Assembly: GCA_001630475.1 (NCBI GenBank) | Contig: KV419412.1 | Location: forward strand, 81,832-145,831 | DNA length: 64,000 bases | Source: Sistotremastrum niveocremeum HHB9708 | Taxonomy: Eukaryota > Basidiomycota > Agaricomycetes > Sistotremastrales > Sistotremastraceae | Reading direction: 5' to 3' | Shown here: positions 25,497 to 36,227 of the stretch, one piece after another | Numbering within the stretch: the first letter of the stretch is position 1 | Layout: every line of letters begins with the position of its first letter | The notes under the pieces: model-generated | What the model saw: the letters and a program-made list of their open reading frames with translations, nothing else | The model's database searches: none | Told to the model about the DNA's origin: nothing | Program-made: the position numbers and the translations under genes

Positions 25497-26068
25497 ATGA
25501 GCGACGAATACGAAAATTCTGGCAAAGCAGGTTCTCTGGTCGACCCATGTATGTCTCTCCATATTCTGGGGAATTTTTAATTTTAATGTCGTTGAGCAGC
25601 ATTGCAAACCAACGATGCAAGCGAAACCGGAAATTATCCGCCTGAAGGAGATAGTGAGTCCAAGTTCTACAGCCATCGCTCGGCCCGCTCAGTAGCGGAA
25701 TGTAGCGACATCTTCAGGCGGCTATGGAGGATCAGGCAACTCGTATTCAGACAAGAGTCAGAGAGGCCTAGTTGACTCATCTCAGCCGGATGGAACCGAC
25801 CAATCGGGAGAAGATTCAGGACCAGGATTCGCAGAGCCTCAAACTCAATCAGATTCCGAAGGTTCGTCATAGGGTTGTATTTCGTTACGTTAAGCTGCCG
25901 GTATTAATAGTTTATTTTCTATCCTTAGCACTGAATCCTTATGCTAATTCCTCACAGACAAAGGAAGAAGCAGAACAAAACCTGGCTTCAGCGTATTCTG
26001 ATTCTCGGAGCAGACAATATGAGAGCGGAGGCGCTGGCTCCTTGGAAGAAGGTTCCGGGATCCAGTGA
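25497..26068 (+). CDS. Small hydrophilic Ser/Gly/Glu-rich protein (hydrophilin-like composition)
   Basis: Four exons joined by clean GT-AG introns: 25497-25548, 25600-25653, 25718-25861 and 25929-26068. They sum to 390 nt, in frame, for 129 residues. No single open frame covers it, so it is easily missed. The product starts MSDEYENSGKAGSLVDPS and ends GSLEEGSGIQ. It is almost free of hydrophobic residues, with Gly, Ser, Asp, Glu and Gln dominating, and has no TM segment, signal peptide or Cys. The composition resembles hydrophilins and other stress-related disordered proteins. That is an analogy of composition, not homology. It is transcribed divergently from the MFS gene with about 300 bp between the start codons. 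Confidence 0.6.
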
Positions 26069-28270
26069 AGGCCATCATTACCCGTTTTCTCGATGTCATC
26101 TCGTGAGAATGCAGTCGCACGGTGAGACGAACGCCTGAGCTGTTTAGCCAGATTAGGTATCCATGTTTGTAATCGTGACATATGCGAAAACGTGGCATCC
26201 AATGAAGCTTGACTCGGAAACTTGCAATAAAAGATAAGAGACCTAAGTACTGACATATTTAACCATGACAGTCGTGAAGATCAGCCAAAAGGAAGAAAGG
26301 GTCATTTACATTGCTAGATTGCCTTCCGGTCTCTCTTGACTATCTTCGTCATCGGAAACTGACGATCAGGATACCGGAATTACTGGCAATTCACCGACTA
26401 CCGTTGTGAATTTCCGAAGTGTCAAGCATACTCGCCAAACAAGATCTGAGCACTACATTGACTACAAGTGTTCTTTAGATGCGCATCAGAGAACAGAACA
26501 AAGAACTATCTCATACCGATGATCTCTGAAACCTCTGGAACGATCTGGGAGAAAGGGTCCGCACAAGAGATCACCGTAGCGATCCCTAGTGAAGATGCTT
26601 GGAAGACGGAGGAGCGCGATTGCCATCCATAGCGTTTAATATATCAAGGATTGAGACCACAAAGCGGTGAGGATACGGTAGGGCTCGGACATAAGCGCCG
26701 TTCCCTGAGCCCAAATACCCTTGAAAGAGAAGAGCAGTATGCGGGATACGAACACCATGTTCAATGGAAGAAAGTGCTAAGCCCTAACACAGAAAATCGG
26801 CGGAGATCTGTTGTGTCCAGACAGAAGTACAGTAGAAAAGTCTCTCAGGCGCATTGACAAGTCGAAGACATTGGTCTGTCTTCGATCGCATACATCTCGA
26901 GAGATCATTGGCTTTGCTTCTCCGAAGGTTCGTCCGCTCCCACATGTTATGTCCTACGAATGTGAGCGGCTCGTTCACGTCAGACCTATAAACTGAGAGC
27001 GACATCAGTATCTGGCGCCAAAAGCGAACATGACAACAGGAAGGCCACCCAGCTAGGTACCATGGCTAGGACGCAGCGCTCTGTCTTCCATCATCCTGTG
27101 AGAACGCTTAGGCCTTTTGAAGTGATTGGGATTGGGGAGCAGCTAATGGATCAAGAGCGTATTTCCAGCTAGAAGCAGGCTCGGACAACGTGAGTCCGAA
27201 AACGTATCGGCTTTGACATAGGTATAGGGACGGCCTTCGAGCGTCTGTTCATTTATATTCGGAAGCAGCGGCACTTCTATAACGTCGATGAGCGCCTTTT
27301 GTCTAGAGCACAGGCAGCTCAGGGAAAAGACGGGCAGCAGAAGCGGCTCCGGGTGTTAGATGTCCGTGAGCATCGGCATATTGAGTAGAAGATCGTATCG
27401 TCGCTTTTGTGAGGACTAGAAAGCAGAAGACGATCTAGACGAACCCTTCGGGTGACTCGGGGATGTACCCGTTACGCGGACGTTATCTGGGAATCATCAT
27501 AGTTGCCGGTGTGTATATGTTGACGTCTTCTGCGAGAGCTTGTAAAGGTTCACATGGCGTAGAGTCGAAAGTCCGAGCTTGCCGAGCCATTTACGAGTAA
27601 TCCCCAGGTCAAGATACTGCACGATGTTGGGATGATTATCGCTTCATGAGAGGCCCTCTGGCCCTCTCAGATAGGCGTTGATTCGTGGACTCTCCTGCGA
27701 AGCGCGCAAGACATTGGCTAGGTTCAGCCAATAAAACTAGGAGTAAAACTTTGACGTCGGCATCTCGGTCGGCGCCTAATACAGTCGTCACTGAGATAAT
27801 TGTTCCCAATATTTTGAAAGCGCCGGGAGAGAAATGAGAGCGCCATCCAGAGATGCTCGTGCTAGTAGGTAGCTCTCGGAGAACAGTGGAATATTTTGGG
27901 TCGCCAGGGTCGTCATGACGTGTGCCGGCTAGTTTCCAGGCCGACATCGCAACTTCACAAGCAGAGTTCCTATCGATTTTTGGGGATGCGTGGTCACGAA
28001 GGACGACCATGGCATAACCAGTTATCAGAAAGAATAGAGACAGTCAGAGGTCGGATTGATTGCTTTCGAAGAAGTTCATAGGGTGGTGAAAGTGGGGTCA
28101 AAAGACGGTGATGTCGGAGACTCGGAGACTCCGAGGCGGTCGAGGCGAAAGCCTTGCGCCTGCCCTAGACAATCAGAGATCATCTCTGACACGACTACGA
28201 AATCTAGGAAAATCCACATTCGTCCCAAATTTTATTCACCCTCCAAAATCTCCAATTCCGAAAATTGATC
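26069..28270. other. intergenic, no supportable gene
   Basis: Frames are short and lack recognisable motifs. The longest, 27636-28010 on the minus strand, has one hydrophobic stretch (FKILGTIISVTTVLG) but no splice partners I could confirm. It could be a relic. No repeats with clear ends are seen. Confidence 0.4.
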
Positions 28271-28996
28271 ATGGGAGGCACCTCCAAAGGAAAGTCATCA
28301 GCTTCCTCCACTGGAAGCTCAGCGTCTTCTCCACGGAAGAATAGCACGCCTGCTGAGATACAGGAACGAATTAAACATGCATTGTCTACTTCTGCGGAAG
28401 CTCTACGACTCCCGATACGTCCACTGAAACTGGAGACTCTGATATTAATATGCAAAGACTTCGCCATTCCCGCTCCCGGAACCGATCGGCAGCGAGTCGA
28501 GAGATTCGTTGATATGGGGCTCTGTACGTATACTCCAGAAATCATTTACGTCTAATAATGTGCCGTGCGGAACGTAGTTTTGCCTCGCAAAGGAAAAGGT
28601 TCGACCAGTCGGGAAGCTTTACTGTCAACTTATTCAAATCCATTCAGATATAATGGAGGGCTATTTCTATCTCCCGGTGTCATTTTTCAAGACCGAGACC
28701 CTCAGATCTATCTCCTTCGATTTGGGCGTTTCACCGAGAACCAGGAAAATCGAATCGATTGAGAGGATTCGCGAAGGCGTCGAGGGTATTCATTGACGTC
28801 TCCATTTACAAATTTCAAAATCTCTAATGTACACACAGACTACGAAGAGGAATTGGAAGACGTGGAAGACGTGGAACAAGTTGCCGAAACGCTTTCACGT
28901 GTACCATCTGAAGCGTCGATGAAGAGAAAGGCATCTACGGAACCCGAAGAACCCGAAGAAGCATCTCGGAAGAAGAAAAATAAAGAAAACGTATAG
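28271..28996 (+). CDS. Small probable nuclear protein with SAP-like segment and acidic/basic tail
   Basis: Four exons: 28271-28523, 28578-28598, 28648-28785 and 28839-28996. They sum to 570 nt, in frame, for 189 residues. The second exon is only 21 nt. Residues 1-25 are Ser/Lys-rich. Residues about 45-85 read LKLETLILICKDFAIPAPG, then DRQRVERFVDMG. That pattern (Leu-x2-Leu-x4-Cys...Pro-x-x-Gly...) recalls the SAP helix-extended-helix DNA-binding motif. The C-terminus has an acidic run (EEELEDVEDVEQV) and a basic end (KKKNKENV, preceded by SRK) that could act as a nuclear signal. No named ortholog is recognised. The SAP reading is a pattern match only. Confidence 0.55.
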
Positions 28997-29600
28997 CTTG
29001 TGTGCGTATGCGATTTGAGCTTGTCATTTGAGATCGAGTTCTCACTAATGTCATGCTTCACAATAGATCAAAAGGCAGGATGGGACAGGACGGGCAGGTC
29101 ACAGCCATCAGCGTCTCTACCTGCACCGGAGGAAATTCTGGCTGTACTCTAGTCTATATTGGTTCCAAGGTTACTTCTCCTGGAAGGCCGGGGTGTACAT
29201 GTACAGCACATATCCAGCAATTGTACTTTCGTCTCGTGATGGTCTCGTCAAGGTCTCGATGTACGTAGTACAATGGAGAAAATAAAAATGATGTATGATC
29301 GGTTGGAAGGCACAAGAGATCTAAAATGTGTGAGTCACGTGGTCGTTCGCAAAACGACATAATGCGTACTGGCGTAGATATAAATGATGAATAAAAAAGA
29401 CGCGTCTGAGAAAAATGAGTTGTTCACAAATGTAGACCGGACCTCTCAGAGCTCCACCATGATAATTTGGGGATGGAAGAACTTCCACAGAAGCCATGGA
29501 TCTGCAGCGCCTGAGGGCCAATGATAAGACATTAGTGACCATGAAAATTTACGGCGGCGGCGGCGACTTCCGTTTCTTGGTGTCGGTCGGCACGCTTGTC
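28997..29600. other. 3' intergenic between convergent genes
   Basis: The spacer between the SAP-like gene (plus) and a BTB gene (minus). No coding segment or repeat is supported. Confidence 0.4.
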
Positions 29601-30587
29601 CTAAGTCCAGACGGATATGAGGAGCAAGTATATGACGATGAAATGGTTCACTGACGGAGGGGTGTAGACCCAGGGAAGCGCGTCGATAGAAGCTATCACG
29701 GTATCCAACCATTTGTCTTGATATATAGCAAGCATCGCTGATTCGAATTTCCCCGGGCACGCTAGCGTCGGTTTCTCTCCCACCGCTACGCTCTTTGAAA
29801 AAGCTGCGTGGAGGACTTCCCCTGTCGGACAAGCTCGGAGTGCAGCTTCAGCATAAGCTAGAAAGCTTGGATGCCATGCACAGCCGACGGCTTTACAGAG
29901 TAAGCAACTTTTCGGAAGCTGAGCTTTCGCTCTCAGGGTAGTGACTGCTGCACGTGTACGACGGTCCTTGGAGTAGATCAGGCGCTGAAAGTCTTTCAAG
30001 CTAAGATGCACGAGCTCTGGAGAGTCTAAAACGCTCGAATCGGTCGCAAGCGCGACCGACAAGCTGTGTCGAAAAGCCTGTTCTACCACTTCTTTATACC
30101 CATAGCGACGTGCGATTGAGAAGACACGAAGAGGAGCATCTTTCAGCCATTGATCCGACGCCATCGTGAGCTTCAAGACCTCCTTTGCGGCTGAGACGTT
30201 ATATTTCTCGGCTGCATCGATGAGCAGGCTGAGTTCGTCAAAGGTCGTGATCTGTGGGTTCGGGACCGGATAAACGAACGACAGAAGCTGAGTGAAGACC
30301 TTGCTATCTTCATCTACGCCAACCACACGGATAGCTCCTCCACCCGGGCCTGCTATCGAATTCACATCTGCGACGTGAAAGGTAGGGGGTGCCAGGTCGT
30401 GGAATAAGGGTGAAGCCTTAGCCATCAACCACTGATATACGATGAAGTCGACTCCGTCTGAGGTGCGACATACAAGATCTGCGTCGGCATCATTGAACTG
30501 CGGTGAAGTTCGTGGTTTCTTGGGCTCATCGACGAGAGTCTCAGCGACGTCGGCGGGCGCTTCAATCGCTTCAAGATGAGAAGACAT
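29601..30587 (-). CDS. BTB/POZ domain protein (cluster member 1)
   Basis: A single-exon frame. The likely start is MSSHLEAIEAP at 30587, giving about 328 residues. A longer frame begins 22 codons upstream, but this ATG opens the typical acidic lead. The BTB domain starts FNDADADLVCRTSDGVDFIVYQW and runs to FVYPVPNPQITTF. The post-BTB helices contain the family block APLRVFSIARRYGY. The C-terminal half has C-x2-C-x3-G-C-x-W (SCLLCKAVGCAWHPSF) and the terminal ALPWVYTPP block. The H-K of the domain is replaced by Y-Q at the VHK position. It belongs to a group of four neighbouring paralogs. A role as a dimerising adaptor is known for the domain class, and the partner is unknown. Confidence 0.85.
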   Translation of the reverse strand: MSSHLEAIEAPADVAETLVDEPKKPRTSPQFNDADADLVCRTSDGVDFIVYQWLMAKASPLFHDLAPPTFHVADVNSIAGPGGGAIRVVGVDEDSKVFTQLLSFVYPVPNPQITTFDELSLLIDAAEKYNVSAAKEVLKLTMASDQWLKDAPLRVFSIARRYGYKEVVEQAFRHSLSVALATDSSVLDSPELVHLSLKDFQRLIYSKDRRTRAAVTTLRAKAQLPKSCLLCKAVGCAWHPSFLAYAEAALRACPTGEVLHAAFSKSVAVGEKPTLACPGKFESAMLAIYQDKWLDTVIASIDALPWVYTPPSVNHFIVIYLLLISVWT

Positions 30588-31097
30588 ATACGTGTCGTAT
30601 AGACATAGACTAGGATGAGAATGCTTGGTCGACTCAGTACGTTGCCACCACAAATGCTGGAACTGAGGACGAGAGCTGTGGCTGCTCTGCGGGGAGGGGA
30701 TCTGACGTAAGCCCTTACGTGACTGTCACGCGGTAACTCACTCGGGCTGTAACTTTGTTCGAGGCTCTCTTATCCTCGAGACCTCAACTGACGAAGTACA
30801 AAACCTATTTGCATTTTGAAAAATGTTACATGAGAGACGTGAGTCTGGCTATATACTGGTAAGGACCAATCACCACAGCGTTCTCTGAAACTCCCAAGAA
30901 AGTTGAATGAAAACTTTTCAAGTTAGGAAAATAGGTACTGATTTATAGCCTCGTAGTCGCGACCTGACCCAACAGACAAGCCAAAACCCTAAGATGAGTG
31001 TATAAAGCACAGTATAAATTGATTTTAGTGAGTCACGACCGACTGGCTTGATTGATGTGGTCACCTATACGTTTTTGTAAGCCAAATTGTTTGCTAA
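30588..31097. other. intergenic between two minus-strand BTB genes
   Basis: It presumably holds the promoter of the 29.6-kb gene and the 3' end of the 31.1-kb gene. No coding signal is seen. Confidence 0.4.
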
Positions 31098-32036
31098 TCA
31101 TGATACAAAGCAATGTGATACGTACGGATAACCGTATTCCCATGGTAGAGCATCAATTGAGGCCTTTAGTCTGGGGAGAATATGGGAATTTCGAACCACG
31201 TCTTCGCAGTTCCGAGAACATTGCGTATTTGCGTCACCTTCAGCCAATTCAGCGGCCTGTAGCATCATTGCGAAGGTGATGCCTTCGGATGAGGGGCAAT
31301 CCTCGAGAGCCTCACGAGCAGATTGATAGAATCTGGGCCACCAAGCGCAACCTTGTTGATGGCAGACGCGACATTTCTTGATGTTCATCTGAAATTTAGG
31401 CAATTTCGCAATTGCCTCTTTCGTCCTCTTCTGTTTGAAGACAATTAACTTGTGCAAATCTAGCGCACCCAGATTTTTTGTTTCCGGATACGAAAGGAGC
31501 CACGGCTCTCCTAGATCCAGCCCGTAACACTTCTTCAACGCTGCGTCCTCCACGTCCGAGAATGAGTAACGTTTCGCTATGGCGTATACTCTGAGAGGCC
31601 ACTGAGAAAGGAAACGATCTTCGAGGAGCAATGATCGAACGTAGCTGATTGCTGCGCCGACGTCATATTTGACTGCTGCGTCTGTAAGCGAACTCAAGAG
31701 TTCTATAGTGTTGATGGCTGGATTTGGGAGAGGATATATGACCCGTAGGAGGGCTTCGAGGGTTTCGCCAGTTTCCATTAGCTGTACTGAAAGTAGCCCG
31801 CCGTGCGCATCATGCGTCGTGCGATCTTTCGGATGATGATCCCCTATCGTCAACATGTCGCTAAAGATGGGAGAGGACATCGCTAGAGGCCATTTGTGGA
31901 CGAAAAACGGAAACTGATCAGAGCTGAAAAGGATCAATTCTGCGTCGCCTTTCGCGTTGTCGAAGTCGACTGGTGGAGGGTGGGGGTTGATTCCGGGGGG
32001 TGGGGAAGTGGCTGACATGTCAGAACAGATATTCAC
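31098..32036 (-). CDS. BTB/POZ domain protein (cluster member 2)
   Basis: A single-exon frame of 312 residues (MNICSDMSATSPPP, with a second Met at residue 7). The BTB domain begins DAELILFSSDQFPFFVHKWPLA and closes near RVIYPLPNPAINTI. Then follow AVKYDVGAAISYVR and the PLRVYAIAKRYSF block. The C-terminal half has KCRVCHQQGCAWWPRF (C-x2-C-x3-G-C-x-W) and ends IDALPWEYGYP plus a short tail. It is very similar in layout to the gene at 34.1 kb (KWPLA, IGD, PLRVYAIAKRY, ALPWEYEYP shared), so those two are recent duplicates. It is divergent from the plus-strand BTB gene at 32394 across a ~360-bp intergenic region. Confidence 0.87.
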   Translation of the reverse strand: MNICSDMSATSPPPGINPHPPPVDFDNAKGDAELILFSSDQFPFFVHKWPLAMSSPIFSDMLTIGDHHPKDRTTHDAHGGLLSVQLMETGETLEALLRVIYPLPNPAINTIELLSSLTDAAVKYDVGAAISYVRSLLLEDRFLSQWPLRVYAIAKRYSFSDVEDAALKKCYGLDLGEPWLLSYPETKNLGALDLHKLIVFKQKRTKEAIAKLPKFQMNIKKCRVCHQQGCAWWPRFYQSAREALEDCPSSEGITFAMMLQAAELAEGDANTQCSRNCEDVVRNSHILPRLKASIDALPWEYGYPYVSHCFVS

Positions 32037-32393
32037 TGCAACTGTTTTGCTATACTAAGCCAACAGTCAATGGCACATGGAACGATGCAAAGGACTACTC
32101 ACCTGCTCGCGATGGGCTTGGATTAGGGCGAAGTTGGGCTGACAAGGAAATTGAGTAATTCAGGGTTCAAGTTCGAGAGCCGGAATCCGACTTCAAGTTA
32201 CTAGTCCTAAATTGGTTGGTTTAATTCGTTATTGATTGTTTTATTTCTTACAACCCGTTTAACCATTTTTCGTTGTCAAGGGCGAGGGTTTTTGTCTCCA
32301 CGCTGGTCCGCTCCGTCTTGTCTTTTGTCTTCTTCACTCGCGCGGCCTTGATTACGTGAACATTCACATCTTCCGAGTACATCAACCCATCCA
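32037..32393. other. shared promoter region of divergent BTB genes
   Basis: A 357-bp region between two start codons. It contains pyrimidine-rich stretches just upstream of 32394. No coding segment is seen. Confidence 0.4.
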
Positions 32394-33323
32394 ATGGCGG
32401 AGCCTACTCAACATTCTGGAAAAGATATCTCTCCAAGTACTTCTGTGAAAAGAGAGGAGGAGGGTGCAGACTCTTTGGGGGCATCAGATCCGAGCCCCCC
32501 AAAAAGTGGATCCTTTCACTTCAGCGACGGCGACTTGCTCGTATACACATCTGATAATTTCGAGTTCTGTGTCCACAAGCTCATCATGTCATACGCTTCG
32601 GGAACATTTCGAGACATGATATCTCTCGATCAGTTCAATATTTCCGTCAAGGCTGAGAAGGATTCTGTCCATATCAGCGAGAAAAGTCTCGTGCTCGAGA
32701 GCCTCCTGCACTTTGTCTACCCCATGCCAAAACCTCGACTCACCTCTCTCGACCTCGTCGGCTCGGTTCTCGAAGCCGCGAGGAAATATCATATCGAATC
32801 CGTTCCGTCTATGATAGAAGCTCAACTCATGAGCTCTGAACTGTGGACTAAACAGCCCCTGTCGGTCTACGCATTCGGAAAGATCTATGATCTCCCACTC
32901 GCCGCTGCGGCTGCTCTCCCACTCTGTATACCGCTCGATTTGACTGGAAACGTTGCCATCATGAAGGATAAGCACGTGGCCGCGCTTCCCTCTCTCTACT
33001 TTCACCACCTCCTATACTGCAAAGCAACACGCAGCGCTCGAGCTCTCAAGCTCATCGCAGAAGTGACCAGAGGCTATGGATGGGGGCCTTGCTATGCTTG
33101 TCGAGCAAGCAACTGTGATTGGGTGGCGAAGTTTGTGACTGAGTGTTCGCCACGAGTGGAGAAGTGCCCTACCTCGGAGGCTATCGAAGAAGCTAGAAAT
33201 GAAGCAACCCGGAAAGCCTCTTGTAGGGGAAGTGTAGCTCACGCCTATGCTACATGCCGCAAAGAAATGAAACAGTTGATGGATGAAGTGGACAGTCTGC
33301 CTTGGGATTACGAACGACCTTGA
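32394..33323 (+). CDS. BTB/POZ domain protein (cluster member 3)
   Basis: A single-exon frame of 309 residues starting MAEPTQHSGKDIS. It has a Ser/Glu-rich leader, then HFSDGDLLVYTSDNFEFCVHKLIMSYASGTF as the BTB entry and LLHFVYPMPKPRLTSLDL as its end. The family block appears as PLSVYAFGKIYDLP. The C-terminal Cys motif is PCYACRASNCDWVAKF, with the Gly replaced by Asn. The protein ends VDSLPWDYERP. It is more diverged from the other three cluster members than they are from each other, and it is the only plus-strand copy. Confidence 0.87.
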   Translation: MAEPTQHSGKDISPSTSVKREEEGADSLGASDPSPPKSGSFHFSDGDLLVYTSDNFEFCVHKLIMSYASGTFRDMISLDQFNISVKAEKDSVHISEKSLVLESLLHFVYPMPKPRLTSLDLVGSVLEAARKYHIESVPSMIEAQLMSSELWTKQPLSVYAFGKIYDLPLAAAAALPLCIPLDLTGNVAIMKDKHVAALPSLYFHHLLYCKATRSARALKLIAEVTRGYGWGPCYACRASNCDWVAKFVTECSPRVEKCPTSEAIEEARNEATRKASCRGSVAHAYATCRKEMKQLMDEVDSLPWDYERP

Positions 33324-34062
33324 AGTTTCGATGTTCTTTGCTTGTTGATTCAAGGCCTATGGTGAGTATTCGATGGAAGCATACGTACACATTCTAATGG
33401 TTCATCTCTGACAGATGATTATCGCAGAGTGTTGTTCAGTCAGACCAGATCAGCGCCGGCTATCCCCTTGTAACTGTGGTCAAATTTCAGTCAAATCGTT
33501 ATATCTTGAGTGCGATTGCTTCATTGAGGAGCTTGTGCCTACAATCACCCTGGACTAACAGATGTTGTTCGACAATGAGAGACGTTACATCAAATTCTTC
33601 ACGTTGGAGGGCCGTAAGAGATCAAACGATCGAAGCACCTGAATTGCAGACACTGAATTTGAGCATTTGTCTGAGGTCGGATTGAACGACGAGTGGATTT
33701 TCTTCGATCTCATAAAGAACAACAGATGATCATGGATCCCGAGCCTGCAGAACCACCCCTGCCAGGGCGCCGCTCGTCGAAATGGGCGAGAGCAAGGATC
33801 CGCTTGAACGAAGGTATTCGTTGGCGCGTTGGCTATGAAACACCGCTTGCAAGCTCGAGCTGGGAGTAGTCCACTTCTTTACATGAACCAAGATAGCATA
33901 TCAAGAAAACATGGCAGTAATAGTCGTTAAAATCTGTTCGACCCCTCCTTCACCTTCTTCCTGTTGCGAGTCAGCTTTGAAGCGATTCTGTCAGTTTAAA
34001 GGACCCACTTACCAATGTACTGTGGCATAATCCGTTTGAATTATCTATCTACAAAGATCAGT
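33324..34062. other. 3' intergenic between convergent BTB genes
   Basis: No supportable gene. Short frames lack BTB or other motifs. Confidence 0.4.
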
Positions 34063-34986
34063 CTACTCTGTGCTGAGAATCGATAAATCAAGACGACCAT
34101 ACGGGTACTCATATTCCCATGGAAGGGCGTCAATCAATGTTTGAAGATTAGTGATCAATTTATCGTTGCGGAGGATGTCGTTGCGGAAATTTGGACATGT
34201 AGGAGAATTAGGATTATTTGAAATGTAGGAAATGACCGAGTTGAGCGCACGACTGAGCGTTCGACTAATCGGTCGTTCACGCAATTGCTCGCTGACCAAG
34301 CGGACGAAATAGGGCCACCAGATGCATCCGTATGTCTGACAACGTTGACACCTCTGGATTCGAGAGACTTCAATGCTTCTGACAATATCGATAGCATCAT
34401 TAGCCCTAGCTCTCCTGTATATCAAAAGTCGATGCAAATCACGAGCCGAGAGATACTCCATTTCTGGGAAAGAAAGGAGTGAGGGATCGCTGGCCGGATT
34501 GATCCCGTAGCATTGTCTGATGGCCGCCTTTTCCACGTCTCGAAAGTCATATCGTTTAGCGATTGCGTATACTCGTAGGGGTTGGGAATCCATGAATTGG
34601 GATTCTTGCAATAACATCCGAACAGCCTTCAAAACCGTCGCGATGTCATACTTGAAGGCAGCATCAGTGATACTGCTTAGATGCTCGAACCTCGAGATTG
34701 TGGGGTTTGGGCAGGGATAGATAAATCGGAGCAAGGCTTTGAGAGTCGCAGACGTCTCCGTCATTTCGACGATTGGGAGACCCTGCTCATCCTCCGTTTC
34801 ACCTGCAGAGTGAGGATAGCGATCACCGATGGATAGCATATCCTTAAATACTGCTGAACTCTTAGCCAACGGCCACTTGTGTACGTAGAAATACACGTTG
34901 TCCGAAGATTGGAGTACAAGTTCTGCGTCATTCTCCGAGTTATTGAAGGACCTAGAAACGTGTCTGGGAGATTCAGGAGAATCCAT
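34063..34986 (-). CDS. BTB/POZ domain protein (cluster member 4)
   Basis: A single-exon frame of 307 residues starting MDSPESPRHVSRSF. The BTB domain opens DAELVLQSSDNVYFYVHKWPLA and closes RFIYPCPNPTISRF. Then come FKYDIATVLKAVRMLLQES and QPLRVYAIAKRYDF. The C-terminal half has RCQRCQTYGCIWWPYF (C-x2-C-x3-G-C-x-W) and DALPWEYEYPYGRL. It is closest to cluster member 2. The split BTB gene at 47.0/56.1 kb shares the QPLRVYAIA block, which was used to place the break point in that gene. Confidence 0.87.
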   Translation of the reverse strand: MDSPESPRHVSRSFNNSENDAELVLQSSDNVYFYVHKWPLAKSSAVFKDMLSIGDRYPHSAGETEDEQGLPIVEMTETSATLKALLRFIYPCPNPTISRFEHLSSITDAAFKYDIATVLKAVRMLLQESQFMDSQPLRVYAIAKRYDFRDVEKAAIRQCYGINPASDPSLLSFPEMEYLSARDLHRLLIYRRARANDAIDIVRSIEVSRIQRCQRCQTYGCIWWPYFVRLVSEQLRERPISRTLSRALNSVISYISNNPNSPTCPNFRNDILRNDKLITNLQTLIDALPWEYEYPYGRLDLSILSTE

Positions 34987-36227
34987 TTCTGGAATTTAGA
35001 GCGCTATGGCTACGGCCCGTCTTGAACCTGAAATCGAATTCAGGCTAAGTACCATTAGATAAGTGACCAACCAGTAAAAGTGACTATTCACCTATCAAAA
35101 ATCAAGCCAGAGAAGCTATAAAGTGGCTGCTGCAGATAAGATGCTTGGTGTCTCCCTGAAAGAAGGCACGAGGCAAGCACGAGGTGGCTGTGTGAACGAA
35201 AAATCAGAGAAAGTCGAACGAAATCACAAGCGCCAATGTCCAAAAGCCGATCCTATCCGATATTCGAGAATGGTCGCATGACGTCACAATCAGTTCCTTC
35301 CGTCTCGTTCTGCAGCAAGCCCAAACAGTCGTTGATATCTGTCAGTATTGTATAGTTGTTGGCTAGGGAGACTCACTATTGAATTTTACCAGTGGGACGA
35401 CCAAGCCGATCCAGACCATTCAGAGGCCCACGGGTCGACGACCACACCTGGTCCACGCTCATGCCCTTCTAAGGCTGAAGGACCCGAGTTTCCATTCACT
35501 ACTCGAGATCTGCTGAATGAAACTTGAGATAACATGGTATCTGGCATGCACAAATTTGCCACAAAGTGATATGTCTTACGCAATATTAGGGACTTTCAAG
35601 GATATCGTATCTTGGAAAAATTCAATGATACCACGAAAATGAACTGGATTCGGTTCATATGATTGGAACCGCCCTCGAGTATGATTTGCACGATGTTCGC
35701 ATTGCAAGTTCAGGTGCATGGATTGTTGTGGTTTCTTTGTACAAGGATAGCCGAATCTAGCTCGCTAGCCGATCGTCCCGATCCGCATCTCCGGTTGCCC
35801 ACGTTCTCTCACACGAAAATATTTTCGGATAAAATTAGGATGCCACCGAAATATTCGTGGCATCATCAACATTATCACTGAGCCACTGAATGCACGTTCT
35901 CAAAGAGGTGGCACCGAAATTCAAGGATGCCGACGATGCCGAGTGGAGTGCCGGCCCATCGAGTCGCTGACGTAAGCCGGCATATGCAGCCGACAGGCTA
36001 TTGTTCGACTTTTGTTCTTGTTCATCGTCTCCGTCTCCGACTCCCTCAATCTCTTCCTTCCCGACCATCTCTTTCTTGCTCTGTCTTACTTCCTGTCTCT
36101 CCATTTTCTGCATAGACCTGCTCCACGACTCGCATTTTCTACTTAAACTCACGACAAATCTTCTCAAGTTCTTTTGTTCAAGACAGCCCCGACCAACTTG
36201 CACACTCGCTGCTCATTGTCGAACGCG
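34987..36227. other. intergenic, divergent promoters
   Basis: A region between the BTB gene (minus) and the LPMO gene (plus). Pyrimidine-rich sequence at about 36010-36110 lies directly upstream of the LPMO start, a common feature of highly expressed fungal promoters. No gene is seen. Confidence 0.4.

Noticed and set aside
27636-28010. Minus-strand 124-codon frame with one hydrophobic stretch
   Set aside because: No recognised family, no partner exons. Likely chance or relic.
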